DNA of 15,164 nt from NCBI GenBank assembly GCA_934591725.1, contig CAKTPR010000053.1, positions 1 through 15,164 of the forward strand, given 5' to 3'. The notes under the pieces are model-generated. The model saw only the letters and a list, made by a program, of their open reading frames with translations, was not told the origin of the DNA and did not search any database. The stretch is from an uncultured Oscillospiraceae bacterium. Lineage in GTDB: Bacteria; Bacillota; Clostridia; Oscillospirales; Oscillospiraceae. Within the stretch, counting starts at the first letter, position 1. Each line of letters starts with the position of its first letter. The position numbers and the translations under genes are program-made. Positions 1 to 5,935 of the stretch are shown in pieces.

Positions 1-99
1 ATCGGCCGGCAGGGCAGGATCGTCAAACAGATCCGCATCCTTATGCGGGCCGTCGCCCAGAGAAAGGGCAAAAAAGTTTCGGTCGAGATCATGGACTGA
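1..99 (+). CDS. khpA: KhpA-type KH-domain RNA-binding protein, C-terminal fragment
   Basis: The first 32 codons, read in frame 1 to the TGA at 97-99, are the end of a protein whose start lies outside the window. The fragment begins with IGRQGR, the G-x-x-G type loop of a KH domain, and continues with the basic IVKQIRILMRAVAQRKGKK helix and a VSVEIMD ending. This is how the small KhpA (YlqC/UPF0109) proteins of Firmicutes end. KhpA is a roughly 75-80 aa RNA-binding protein that pairs with KhpB (Jag) and is often encoded beside rpsP, rimM and trmD; those neighbours would lie to the left and cannot be seen. A terminator follows directly. Family assignment rests only on this C-terminal piece. Confidence 0.75.
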   Translation: MGRQGRIVKQIRILMRAVAQRKGKKVSVEIMD

Positions 100-105
100 T
101 ACGAT

Positions 106-148
106 AAAACCCCGCTGTGACTGTATAGCAGCCGCGGCGGGGTTTTGT
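106..148 (+). terminator. Rho-independent terminator after khpA
   Basis: AAAACCCCGC (106-115) pairs perfectly with GCGGGGTTTT (137-146), enclosing a 21-nt loop region. It starts 7 nt after the khpA stop codon and closes the upstream operon. Confidence 0.85.
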
Positions 149-174
149 TATATCCGGATGCGGAACACAAAGCG

Positions 175-203
175 TTGAAATCTTGGGGAGTAAATGGTAT
201 TAT
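175..203 (+). promoter_or_regulatory. Sigma-A promoter for the gene at 240
   Basis: TTGAAA (175-180), a 17-nt spacer and TATTAT (198-203). Transcription would start near 210, which rules out an alternative TTG start at 183 and supports the ATG at 240. The gene at 2239 has the same two hexamers with the same spacing (2177-2205). Confidence 0.6.
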
Positions 204-239
204 AAAAGAAATCTGACACAGAAACGGAGGAACACGGCC

Positions 240-767
240 ATGCTGAATGAAATCATAAAGCGCATATATGAATCCGGCGAATATGCCGGTATATACGCAA
301 ACGCCGAGGACACTTCAAAATTCATGTACGGCAGGATCGTTGCATTCGACGGAGAGTTCTTCGCTGCGTCGCTGGTGTCTCCTGACGGAGCGTTCGACGG
401 CATAACGGTACAGGACGCAGAGAGCGTAATCCGGATAGAGCTTGACGGCGGCTATTCCGCGAGGATGAAAAAGCTCATGGCCGGGGTATACACGGAGGAA
501 AAGTTCGATATATCCTGCGAGGACGTGCGCGGCTCGGCGCTGGAAGCGGCGAAAAAGGCCGGGTGCATCGTGTCGATAGAGCTCCTCGGCAGCGGCGTTT
601 CAGACGTGATCGGCATTGTGGAGGACACTGACGGCGGCATGTACCGGATAGCGCAGGTGAACGAGGACGGCAGTGACGACGGTATATCGTACATATCGCG
701 CGACGCGATAACGGAGCTCGGCTTCGCGTCGGCGGACGAGAGAAGAATAGAACGGCTGCACAAGTGA
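240..767 (+). CDS. Unknown protein with two tandem copies of a small beta-rich domain
   Basis: 175 aa. The ATG at 240 is chosen because GGAGG (226-230) lies 9 nt upstream and the promoter ends at 203. An in-frame TTG at 183 would fall inside the promoter. No signal peptide or membrane segment is seen; the protein is acidic and probably cytoplasmic. The chain reads as two related halves: residues about 15-79 and 110-173 each have a hydrophobic strand, a DG-x(2)-DGI-(T/S) turn (DGAFDGIT; DGSDDGIS) and a basic helix ending KKL or ERL. This suggests a duplicated small barrel, perhaps Sm/SH3-like, but that fold is inference. Similar unnamed proteins occur in Clostridia from memory; function is unknown. 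The yitT-like gene starts 41 nt downstream with no clear promoter between, so the two are probably co-transcribed. Confidence 0.8.
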   Translation: MLNEIIKRIYESGEYAGIYANAEDTSKFMYGRIVAFDGEFFAASLVSPDGAFDGITVQDAESVIRIELDGGYSARMKKLMAGVYTEEKFDISCEDVRGSALEAAKKAGCIVSIELLGSGVSDVIGIVEDTDGGMYRIAQVNEDGSDDGISYISRDAITELGFASADERRIERLHK

Positions 768-808
768 GTGCGGGAAATAGAATCACAGTAAAGGGGTAAT
801 GTAAATAA

Positions 809-1684
809 GTGAAGAATACAAACAAATTCAGCTTCAAAAATATAATTATGCTTACCGTGGCGGGGATCATAAACGCCTTCGGCATCACGATCTTTCTCAG
901 CCCGGTGAAGCTTTACGACAGCGGCATTTCGGGAACATCGATGCTGCTTGACCAGATAACGCCGGAGCACCTGTCACTGTCTGTGTTCTTGCTGATCCTG
1001 AACATTCCGCTGTTCCTGTTCGGGCTGAAGAAGCAGGGCAAGCTTTTCACGGGCTACGCGATATACACGGTCGCGATATATTCGCTTTCCGCGTGGCTGA
1101 TAACCGACATTCTGCCGATAGACGTCAGCATGGCCTCGCCCCTAGCGGGTACTGATCTGCTGCTGTGCGCGCTGTTCGGCGGCGTGATATCCGGCATAGG
1201 CAGCGGCCTTGCGATCCGCTGCGGCGGCGCGATGGACGGCATCGAGGTCATGGCGGTCATATTCGCAAAGCGTCTCGGCGTCACCGTCGGCACCTTCGTG
1301 ATGGTCTACAACATACTTCTGTACATCGTCTGCGGGATAGTGCTGCAAAGCTGGATACTGCCGCTCTACTCCATCGTCACCTATGCGGCGGCGCTGAAGA
1401 CAATAGATTTCATCGTGGAGGGCATAGACCGTGCCAAGTGCGCGGTCATCATAACCGAAAAGCCGAAGGAGATATGCGCGGCGCTGGGCGAGACCTTTGA
1501 AAGCGGCATGACCCGGCTCGATGCAAAGGGCGGCTTCTCGAACCGCGACAAGGCGATGATCTATTTTGTTGTGAACAGGTACCAGATCATACGCATGCGG
1601 GACATCGTCCACAGCATCGACCCGGCGGCCTATATCACGATAAGCGAGATCGCCGATGTGTTCTCCGTAAACAACAACGACTAA
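809..1684 (+). CDS. YitT family membrane protein (DUF161 + DUF2179)
   Basis: 291 aa with a GTG start at 809, preceded by AAGGGG (791-796). About six hydrophobic segments lie in residues 10-205, including 14-30, 55-73, 80-101, 115-135 and 155-198. These make up the YitT membrane part, with the typical LAIRCGGAMDGIEVMA stretch near 134-149. Residues about 208-287 form the soluble C-terminal DUF2179 domain, with the family pattern G-x-T-x-L-(N/D)-(G/A)-KGG-(Y/F) followed by the ...IDP-x-A-(F/Y)-(V/I)-TIS-(D/E) ending (here GMTRLDAKGGFS and IDPAAYITISE). Length matches the family (about 280-300 aa). YitT proteins are very common in Firmicutes but their substrate is not established; the DUF2179 fold is PII-like and may sense a small ligand. 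It is probably the second gene of an operon with the duplicated-domain protein upstream. Confidence 0.9.
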   Translation: MKNTNKFSFKNIIMLTVAGIINAFGITIFLSPVKLYDSGISGTSMLLDQITPEHLSLSVFLLILNIPLFLFGLKKQGKLFTGYAIYTVAIYSLSAWLITDILPIDVSMASPLAGTDLLLCALFGGVISGIGSGLAIRCGGAMDGIEVMAVIFAKRLGVTVGTFVMVYNILLYIVCGIVLQSWILPLYSIVTYAAALKTIDFIVEGIDRAKCAVIITEKPKEICAALGETFESGMTRLDAKGGFSNRDKAMIYFVVNRYQIIRMRDIVHSIDPAAYITISEIADVFSVNNND

Positions 1685-1692
1685 TGAAACAG

Positions 1693-1736
1693 CACGCATT
1701 GAGACCGTTGACAAAGGTCTCAATGCGTGTTATTCT
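1693..1736 (+). terminator. Perfect 14-bp inverted repeat after the yitT-type gene; terminator, possibly also an operator
   Basis: CACGCATTGAGACC (1693-1706) and GGTCTCAATGCGTG (1716-1729) are perfect reverse complements around a 9-nt loop, 8 nt after the stop codon. The following TTATTCTGT is a short, weak U-tail, so termination is plausible but not certain. The loop holds the -35 box of the next promoter, so the same dyad could also bind a repressor. Confidence 0.65.
1708..1736 (+). promoter_or_regulatory. Promoter of the gdx leader transcript
   Basis: A perfect TTGACA (1708-1713) lies in the loop of the preceding inverted repeat, followed by a 17-nt spacer and TATTCT (1731-1736, four of six matches). 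Transcription would start at about 1741-1743, giving a leader of about 105 nt before gdx. Confidence 0.6.
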
Positions 1737-1740
1737 GTCA

Positions 1741-1830
1741 ATGCTCCCGCCGCCGGGTGGGAGAAAATGAGCGTTTGCTTCGTATCGATAGGCCTTTGAA
1801 GATACGACAGCAAACGTATTTTTTTGTTTT
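1741..1830 (+). promoter_or_regulatory. gdx leader: upstream hairpin plus transcription terminator (attenuator; candidate guanidine riboswitch)
   Basis: Two hairpins precede gdx. The first, CTCCCGCC (1744-1751) with GGTGGGAG (1756-1763), closes on a GCCG loop. The second is a strong intrinsic terminator: CGTTTGCT and TCGTATC (1772-1786) pair with GATACGA and AGCAAACG (1801-1816, one bulged C at 1808). Its 14-nt loop contains GGCC, and a T-rich tract (1817-1830, seven T in a row) follows. It ends only 2 nt before the gdx ribosome site, so it must be read through for gdx to be made. Since Gdx exports guanidinium, and genes for such SMR proteins are often under guanidine riboswitches, ligand-controlled antitermination is the likely logic. 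The hairpin-plus-terminator layout resembles the guanidine-IV (mepA motif) class, but I cannot confirm the conserved nucleotides. The ykkC (I), mini-ykkC (II) and III signatures were not recognised. Confidence 0.6.
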
Positions 1831-1846
1831 ATAGGAGGAAGGCAAA

Positions 1847-2164
1847 ATGGAATGGTTATATCTTGGCATCGCGGGGGCGATGGAGGTGCTGTGGTCGACG
1901 TTTCTGAAATTCTCGGAGGGCTTCACGAAGCCGCTGCCGACGGCGATCACTATCGCGGGGCTTGCGGCGAGCATGTTCTTTCTCGCAAAGGCGGCGAAGG
2001 TGCTGCCGATTGGCACGGCCTACGGCATATGGACGGGCATAGGCGCGCTCGGCGCGGTGATAGTCGGGATCGTCATCTTCAAGGAGCCCGCGGCGGCGGG
2101 GAGGATATTCTTCGCGTCGCTGCTGCTCGTCGGCATAGTCGGGCTGAAGCTCACCTCGGCTTGA
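1847..2164 (+). CDS. gdx: Gdx-type SMR guanidinium exporter
   Basis: 105 aa, four membrane helices (about 3-21, 31-50, 57-79, 85-103), the standard length of small multidrug resistance proteins, which work as antiparallel dual-topology dimers. The essential proton/substrate glutamate is E13, followed by W16. The LKFSEGFTKPLP stretch after helix 1, PIGTAYGIWTGIGALG in helix 3 and GLKLTS at the end match the Gdx (formerly SugE) subtype rather than the EmrE multidrug subtype. Characterised Gdx proteins exchange guanidinium for protons. AGGAGG (1833-1838) is 8 nt before the ATG. The gene stands alone behind its own promoter and attenuator, which fits a ligand-inducible exporter. Transport of guanidinium by this particular protein is inferred from subtype. 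Confidence 0.88.
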   Translation: MEWLYLGIAGAMEVLWSTFLKFSEGFTKPLPTAITIAGLAASMFFLAKAAKVLPIGTAYGIWTGIGALGAVIVGIVIFKEPAAAGRIFFASLLLVGIVGLKLTSA

Positions 2165-2176
2165 GGGAAACAGGTA

Positions 2177-2205
2177 TTGAAAATAAGCAAACCGGATGGT
2201 ATTAT
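2177..2205 (+). promoter_or_regulatory. Promoter for the gene at 2239
   Basis: TTGAAA (2177-2182), 17-nt spacer, TATTAT (2200-2205). The -10 box lies inside the left arm of the dyad at 2197-2222, so a protein bound to the dyad would block RNA polymerase. Confidence 0.6.
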
Positions 2206-2227
2206 CAAGTAAGATAATACCACCGGA
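2192..2227 (+). promoter_or_regulatory. Dyad overlapping the -10 box and reaching the ribosome site (candidate operator)
   Basis: TGGTATTATC (2197-2206) and GATAATACCA (2213-2222) are perfect reverse complements around AAGTAA. Flanking CCGG blocks (2192-2195 and 2223-2226) can extend the pairing past one bulged A. The right CCGG includes the first two bases of the GGAGGA ribosome site (2225-2230). There is no U-tract, so a terminator is unlikely. An operator is favoured. Confidence 0.5.
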
Positions 2228-2238
2228 GGAATTTATCA

Positions 2239-2718
2239 ATGATTGACATATCTGTTCTGACAGGCGAGCGGCTGACATACATAAGCCGGGCAGCAGACAT
2301 GCTGGTCCTTTCGTTCGGGGATGATATATGCAGGAACTATCGCGGCGAATGGCTGTCAAGGTACGCCCTGCACTGTCAGTGCGCATGGAGGATAACGGAC
2401 GGGCACGGAAAGATCGTGCTGGCAAGGGTCGATATATTTTCCCCGCCGGAGGGCGAGGACTATACCTTGGACTTCGACTGGGACGTCCGCGGGAACAACG
2501 CCTTCGACCGGAAGTCCGTCGAAATACTCTCTGGCGGCGAAGTCACTGTGACCGCGTCAAGGCTTGTCAATGGCTGCGATATAAAGCTTGAGCTTTCAAA
2601 CGGGCTGCGCTTCGAGAGCTTCGCGGATTCAAGCATTGAGGAGCACTGGCGGCTTGTCGTAAGAGACGAAGATAACCCGGTACAGCTCGTAGCGGAGCCG
2701 ACCGGGATACATGAGTAA
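2239..2718 (+). CDS. Unknown 159-aa protein (conserved ALHxQCxWRI-type family)
   Basis: 159 aa, starting at the ATG 8 nt after GGAGGA (2225-2230). No signal peptide or membrane segment. Residues 40-54 (SRYALHCQCAWRITD) and the ending FESFADSSIEEHWRLV (125-140) resemble an uncharacterised family I recall as having LHIQCPWRI and a C-terminal EHWRLF. Members are scattered in Firmicutes and Actinobacteria; some sit near toxin loci and might be immunity-like, but nothing here tests that. Between the two motifs the sequence alternates strand-like stretches (KIVLARVDIF, EVTVTASRL, DIKLELSNGLRF), suggesting a beta-rich fold. It has its own promoter with a dyad over the -10 box and ends at a bidirectional terminator, so it is a single-gene unit. 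Function is not known. Confidence 0.75.
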   Translation: MIDISVLTGERLTYISRAADMLVLSFGDDICRNYRGEWLSRYALHCQCAWRITDGHGKIVLARVDIFSPPEGEDYTLDFDWDVRGNNAFDRKSVEILSGGEVTVTASRLVNGCDIKLELSNGLRFESFADSSIEEHWRLVVRDEDNPVQLVAEPTGIHE

Positions 2719-2732
2719 TAAAGGAATATGCT

Positions 2733-2779
2733 AAAATCAGGAGCAGTCGTCTACTTCGGACGGCTGCTCCTGATTTTTT
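2733..2779. terminator. Bidirectional terminator between the convergent gene at 2239 and hypA
   Basis: AAAATCAGGAGCAG (2733-2746) pairs with CTGCTCCTGATTTT (2764-2777), extended inward by weaker pairs around TACTTCG. There is a T-run on the + strand (2774-2779) and TTTT on the - strand, so it can serve both genes. Confidence 0.9.
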
Positions 2780-2785
2780 GTTCCA

Positions 2786-3127
2786 CTAATACGCTTCTAT
2801 TTCCTTCAGCGTCAGGTCGCGCCCGGTCAGCGGCGTGAGCTTTTCTCCTCCGCAGTCCGGGCAGCGCAGATGCTCAAGCTCGGCGGTGAACTCCGCGCCG
2901 CAGTCAAGGCAGCGTGCCGTACCCGGCAGCGTCTCGACAACGAAGCGCGTATCCTGATACGCCGTCCCGTCCGTCACGGCTGTCCAGCAGTCGGCCAGAT
3001 ACGCCGGGATGACGCCTGAGAGCGTGCCCACCTCGACGGTGACCTTCTTCACGCACTGGAGCTCCTCGTCCTTTGCGACGCTGTCGACCATTTTGAGCAG
3101 CGCGTCGCATATACCCAGCTCGTGCAT
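2786..3127 (-). CDS. hypA: HypA nickel metallochaperone
   Basis: 113 aa, full family length. It starts MHELGI, with the nickel-binding His2, and carries the structural zinc site C73-x2-C76 and C89-x2-C92. The middle VEVGTLSGVIPAYL is typical of HypA/HybF. HypA delivers Ni(II) to [NiFe]-hydrogenase (in some bacteria also urease) precursors, working with HypB. Its ATG overlaps the stop codon of the upstream flavoprotein as TAATG (shared base 3127), and there is no good ribosome site, so translation is probably coupled. No hypBCDEF or hydrogenase subunit is in the window, which makes this pairing odd. Assignment as HypA is firm; the client enzyme is unknown. Confidence 0.92.
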   Translation of the reverse strand: MHELGICDALLKMVDSVAKDEELQCVKKVTVEVGTLSGVIPAYLADCWTAVTDGTAYQDTRFVVETLPGTARCLDCGAEFTAELEHLRCPDCGGEKLTPLTGRDLTLKEIEAY

Positions 3128-5808
3128 TACTTCGTGACCGCCTTTTTGACGATGCCGCCGGTGCGCTTGACAAGATTTTCCGCGACCTTGATGGGCATTG
3201 CCTCAAAGGGCTTTGCGTGCCAGTCGCGTACCTTCTTGAGATGGATCGCGTTGAACTTGCACTTGGTGGTGCACAGGCCGCAGCCGATGCAGAGATAGCT
3301 GTCGACCTTCGTCGCACCGCAGCCGAGGCAGCGGGCGCATTCCCTGCGCACCTGCTCCTCCGTAAAGGTCACGCGTGCATCGGCAAAGGTCTTGGCCTTG
3401 GCCGCGTTGTAGCCCGGCTCTTGGCGGCGGTCATTGTCAAACGACGCCACGTCGAGCATGACGTGCTCCTTGTCGAGCGCCCGGTACTCGCGTCTGTCGC
3501 GCCCCGCTGTCAGCGTCTGGCCGGGGTGGACATAGCGGTGCAGCGATATCGCCGCTTCCTTGCCTGCGGCTATTGCGTTGATGGCAAAGCTCGGCCCGGT
3601 ATAGCAGTCGCCGCCGGTGAAAATGTCCGGCTGCGCGGTCTGATAGGTCAGGCTGTCAGCCTCGGCGGTGCCCTTCTTCGTCGTCACGAGCCTGCCCACA
3701 TCGAGTCCGCCCCAATCGACAGTCTGGCCGATCGCGCCGATCACGCTGTCAAGCTCTATCGTCTCAAGCCTGCCGGTGCCGACGGGTCTGCGGCGTCCCT
3801 TTTCATCCGGTTCGCCGAGCTCCATGACCTCGACCCTGAGTGCGCTGACCTTGCCGTCACGGCCGATAATCTCGACCGGTGAACTCAGGAAGCGGAACTT
3901 CACGCCCTCCTCCATCGCCTCCTTGACCTCTTCGGGGTCGGCGGGCATTTCGTCCTGAGAGCGGCGGTAGATGATATAGGTCTCCTCCGCGCCGAGACGC
4001 ACCGCGCTGCGGCACACATCCATCGCGACGTTGCCGCCGCCGATGACCGCGCAGCGCTTTCCGACCGCGGGCTTATTGCCGAGGTTCACCTCGCGCAGGA
4101 ACTCCACGCCGCCGAACACACCCTCAAGCTCCTCGCCGGGGATATTGAGCTTTGCAGACTTCTGCGCGCCGATGGCGAGATAGAAGCCCTTATAGCCCTC
4201 ATCCCGCAGCTGCTGGATCGTGACGTCCTTTCCGACCTCGACGCCGCAGCGGAACTCGACGCCCATCTCACGGAGAATATCTATCTCGGCATTGAGCACG
4301 TCCTTCTCAAGGCGGAAAGCGGGAATGCCGAGCGTGAGCATGCCGCCGGGGACAGGATTGCGGTCAAACACCGTGACGGGGTAGCCCTTGTTCGCAAGGT
4401 AATATGCGCAGCTCATACCGGCAGGGCCTGCGCCGATGATTGCTATCTTCTCGGTATATGGTCTGCCGATCTGGTTCACCATCTTGGGGACAAAGCGCGT
4501 CGCCTCGTTCATGTCATGGTCGGCGATAAAGCGCTTGACCTCGTCTATCGCGACGGCTTCATCGACGCTGCCGCGGGTGCATTCGGCCTCGCAGCGCTTG
4601 TTGCATATGCGCCCGCATACTGCCGGGAACGGGTTCTCTTTCTTTATAAGCTCAAGCGCGTCGGTGTATCTGCCCTGCGCGGCAAGCTTCAGATAGCCCT
4701 GCACGGGGACGTGCGCGGGGCAGGCGGCCTTGCAGGGCGCAGTGCCGGTGGGCATAACGTCCTCGCGGTTCTCGCGGTAATTTTCATTGACGGCCTTAGC
4801 AAAATTGAAGGTCTCGGTGACCTTGGTGTATTCCGGTTCAGGCAGCGCACAGTCGGCGCAGAGCTTCTGGCCGAGCTTCAGCGCGTTTCCGGGGCAGACC
4901 TCGACGCACTGCGCACAGGCGACGCACTTTGCCTCGTCCACCTCGGCGACGAAGTTCGAGCGGATCGCGTCGCGCGCGCCGAACATCAGCCCCGCGCGCA
5001 GGCCGAAGCAGGCGCAGGCGCAGCAGTTGCAGATAGCGGCGCTCTCACCCGCTCCCTCTATGTTCGGGATATCGTGCATAAGGCCGTTTTCCTCGGCGCG
5101 CTTGACTATCTCAAGCGCTTCCTCGCGCGTTATCTGCCTTGCGCGGCCGGTGCGTATGTAGTGCTCCGCGCCCTTGCCCATCTGCACGCACATATCCTCC
5201 GCGAGGTGGCCGCAGCCGTCGCCGAGGCTCGTGCGCGAAGCGCGGCATGAGCAGGGCGAGACGGAGAAAACATCGTATTTATCAAGATAGTGGCTCAGGC
5301 GCTCGTCGTCGGTCACGCCGGGGATGCCCTCTATCGCGCTCTCCACCGGGATGACGCGCATGAGCCCGTAGCCGTCCGGCAGGATAGGCCCCATGCTCTG
5401 CATACGCAGGCGGGTATATTCCTCAAACGCGCGGCCGACCTCCGGGTGCTCACGCAGAAGCTCCTGATTATTGACCATCATTTCGAGTATGCCGGGGGCG
5501 AAGATCTGCATGAAATAGCTGTCCTCATCAGTGCCGTCGATCTTGCAGCGGCGGAAGACGCCGTAGTACACAAGTCTGTCGAGCGAGGGCTGTATCTCCG
5601 CCACGGTTCTGCCGACCTTGTCCGCCAGCCACTGCGCCGTGCGCTCCTTGCGAAGCCCGGCGGCAATGGCGATATCGGCCTCTTCATCGGTCACGATATC
5701 GGCCATGCAGTAGTATTCCGGGGCGTTCTCATCTATCCTGACGAGCACGCCGGAAGCGCCGCCTATGATCTTTGCGAGCTTGACTATTTTGGGTCTGAGC
5801 TGTGCCAT
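3127..5808 (-). CDS. Multi-Fe-S GltD-like FAD/NAD(P)H oxidoreductase with an N-terminal Cys-rich domain
   Basis: 893 aa. The start is the ATG at 5808 because AGGAGAGG lies 5 nt before it and the promoter (5854-5882) comes just upstream, although the frame stays open for 54 more codons. Domains: residues about 50-90 look like a winged helix (AQWLADKVGRTVAEIQPSLDRL). Next are Cys clusters CSC (186-188) and CNCCACAC (260-267), a ferredoxin motif CVACAQCVEVCP (295-306) and CADC (317-320). The GltD/dihydropyrimidine-dehydrogenase Fe-S domain follows (C359, C363, C398, C402, C406, C410), then FAD GAGPAG (459-464), NAD(P)H GGGNVA (590-595) and the second FAD GGDC (732-735). A C-terminal two-cluster ferredoxin ends it (CARCLGC 824-830; CIGCGLCTTKC 840-850). 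It should pass electrons between NAD(P)H and a ferredoxin-like or enzyme partner. It lacks the glutamate-synthase large subunit as neighbour, so it is not simply gltD. It forms an operon with hypA. Confidence 0.85.
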   Translation of the reverse strand: MAQLRPKIVKLAKIIGGASGVLVRIDENAPEYYCMADIVTDEEADIAIAAGLRKERTAQWLADKVGRTVAEIQPSLDRLVYYGVFRRCKIDGTDEDSYFMQIFAPGILEMMVNNQELLREHPEVGRAFEEYTRLRMQSMGPILPDGYGLMRVIPVESAIEGIPGVTDDERLSHYLDKYDVFSVSPCSCRASRTSLGDGCGHLAEDMCVQMGKGAEHYIRTGRARQITREEALEIVKRAEENGLMHDIPNIEGAGESAAICNCCACACFGLRAGLMFGARDAIRSNFVAEVDEAKCVACAQCVEVCPGNALKLGQKLCADCALPEPEYTKVTETFNFAKAVNENYRENREDVMPTGTAPCKAACPAHVPVQGYLKLAAQGRYTDALELIKKENPFPAVCGRICNKRCEAECTRGSVDEAVAIDEVKRFIADHDMNEATRFVPKMVNQIGRPYTEKIAIIGAGPAGMSCAYYLANKGYPVTVFDRNPVPGGMLTLGIPAFRLEKDVLNAEIDILREMGVEFRCGVEVGKDVTIQQLRDEGYKGFYLAIGAQKSAKLNIPGEELEGVFGGVEFLREVNLGNKPAVGKRCAVIGGGNVAMDVCRSAVRLGAEETYIIYRRSQDEMPADPEEVKEAMEEGVKFRFLSSPVEIIGRDGKVSALRVEVMELGEPDEKGRRRPVGTGRLETIELDSVIGAIGQTVDWGGLDVGRLVTTKKGTAEADSLTYQTAQPDIFTGGDCYTGPSFAINAIAAGKEAAISLHRYVHPGQTLTAGRDRREYRALDKEHVMLDVASFDNDRRQEPGYNAAKAKTFADARVTFTEEQVRRECARCLGCGATKVDSYLCIGCGLCTTKCKFNAIHLKKVRDWHAKPFEAMPIKVAENLVKRTGGIVKKAVTK

Positions 5809-5853
5809 AATTACCTCTCCTATTCCATTTTTTGTTTCTTCTCCACTTTTTAT

Positions 5854-5882
5854 ATTATAATTGAATGTTATCTTTTTGGCAA
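5854..5882 (-). promoter_or_regulatory. Promoter for the flavoprotein-hypA operon
   Basis: Reading the minus strand: TTGCCA (5882-5877), 17-nt spacer, perfect TATAAT (5859-5854). The leader before the ATG at 5808 is about 40 nt and A-rich. Confidence 0.75.
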
Positions 5883-5900
5883 GAATTTTTGACATAAAAT

Positions 5901-5927
5901 CACCCATGCGTTTTTGACGCATGGGTG
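5901..5927 (-). terminator. Hairpin after the yunG-like gene
   Basis: CACCCATGCGT (5901-5911) and ACGCATGGGTG (5917-5927) form a perfect 11-bp stem with a 5-nt loop, 8 nt past the yunG-like stop codon. The minus-strand tail ATTTTATG is only moderately U-rich. It sits 18 nt upstream of the -35 box of the next operon. Confidence 0.65.
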
Positions 5928-5935
5928 CAGTGTTT

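Noticed and set aside
1741..1830. ykkC (guanidine-I), mini-ykkC (guanidine-II) or guanidine-III riboswitch
   Set aside because: The conserved blocks I know for these classes, including paired hairpins with ACGR loops for class II, are not visible. Only the layout of class IV is compatible.
3127..5808. Glutamate synthase small subunit (gltD)
   Set aside because: The C-terminal half is GltD-like, but the protein has a long extra N-terminal Cys-rich region and C-terminal ferredoxin, and no gltB is adjacent. The partner gene is hypA.
4516..5892. Long + strand open frames (244 and 200 codons) in 4516-5250 and 5290-5892
   Set aside because: Both are antisense to the flavoprotein coding region, have no convincing ribosome site, and show composition typical of antisense frames.
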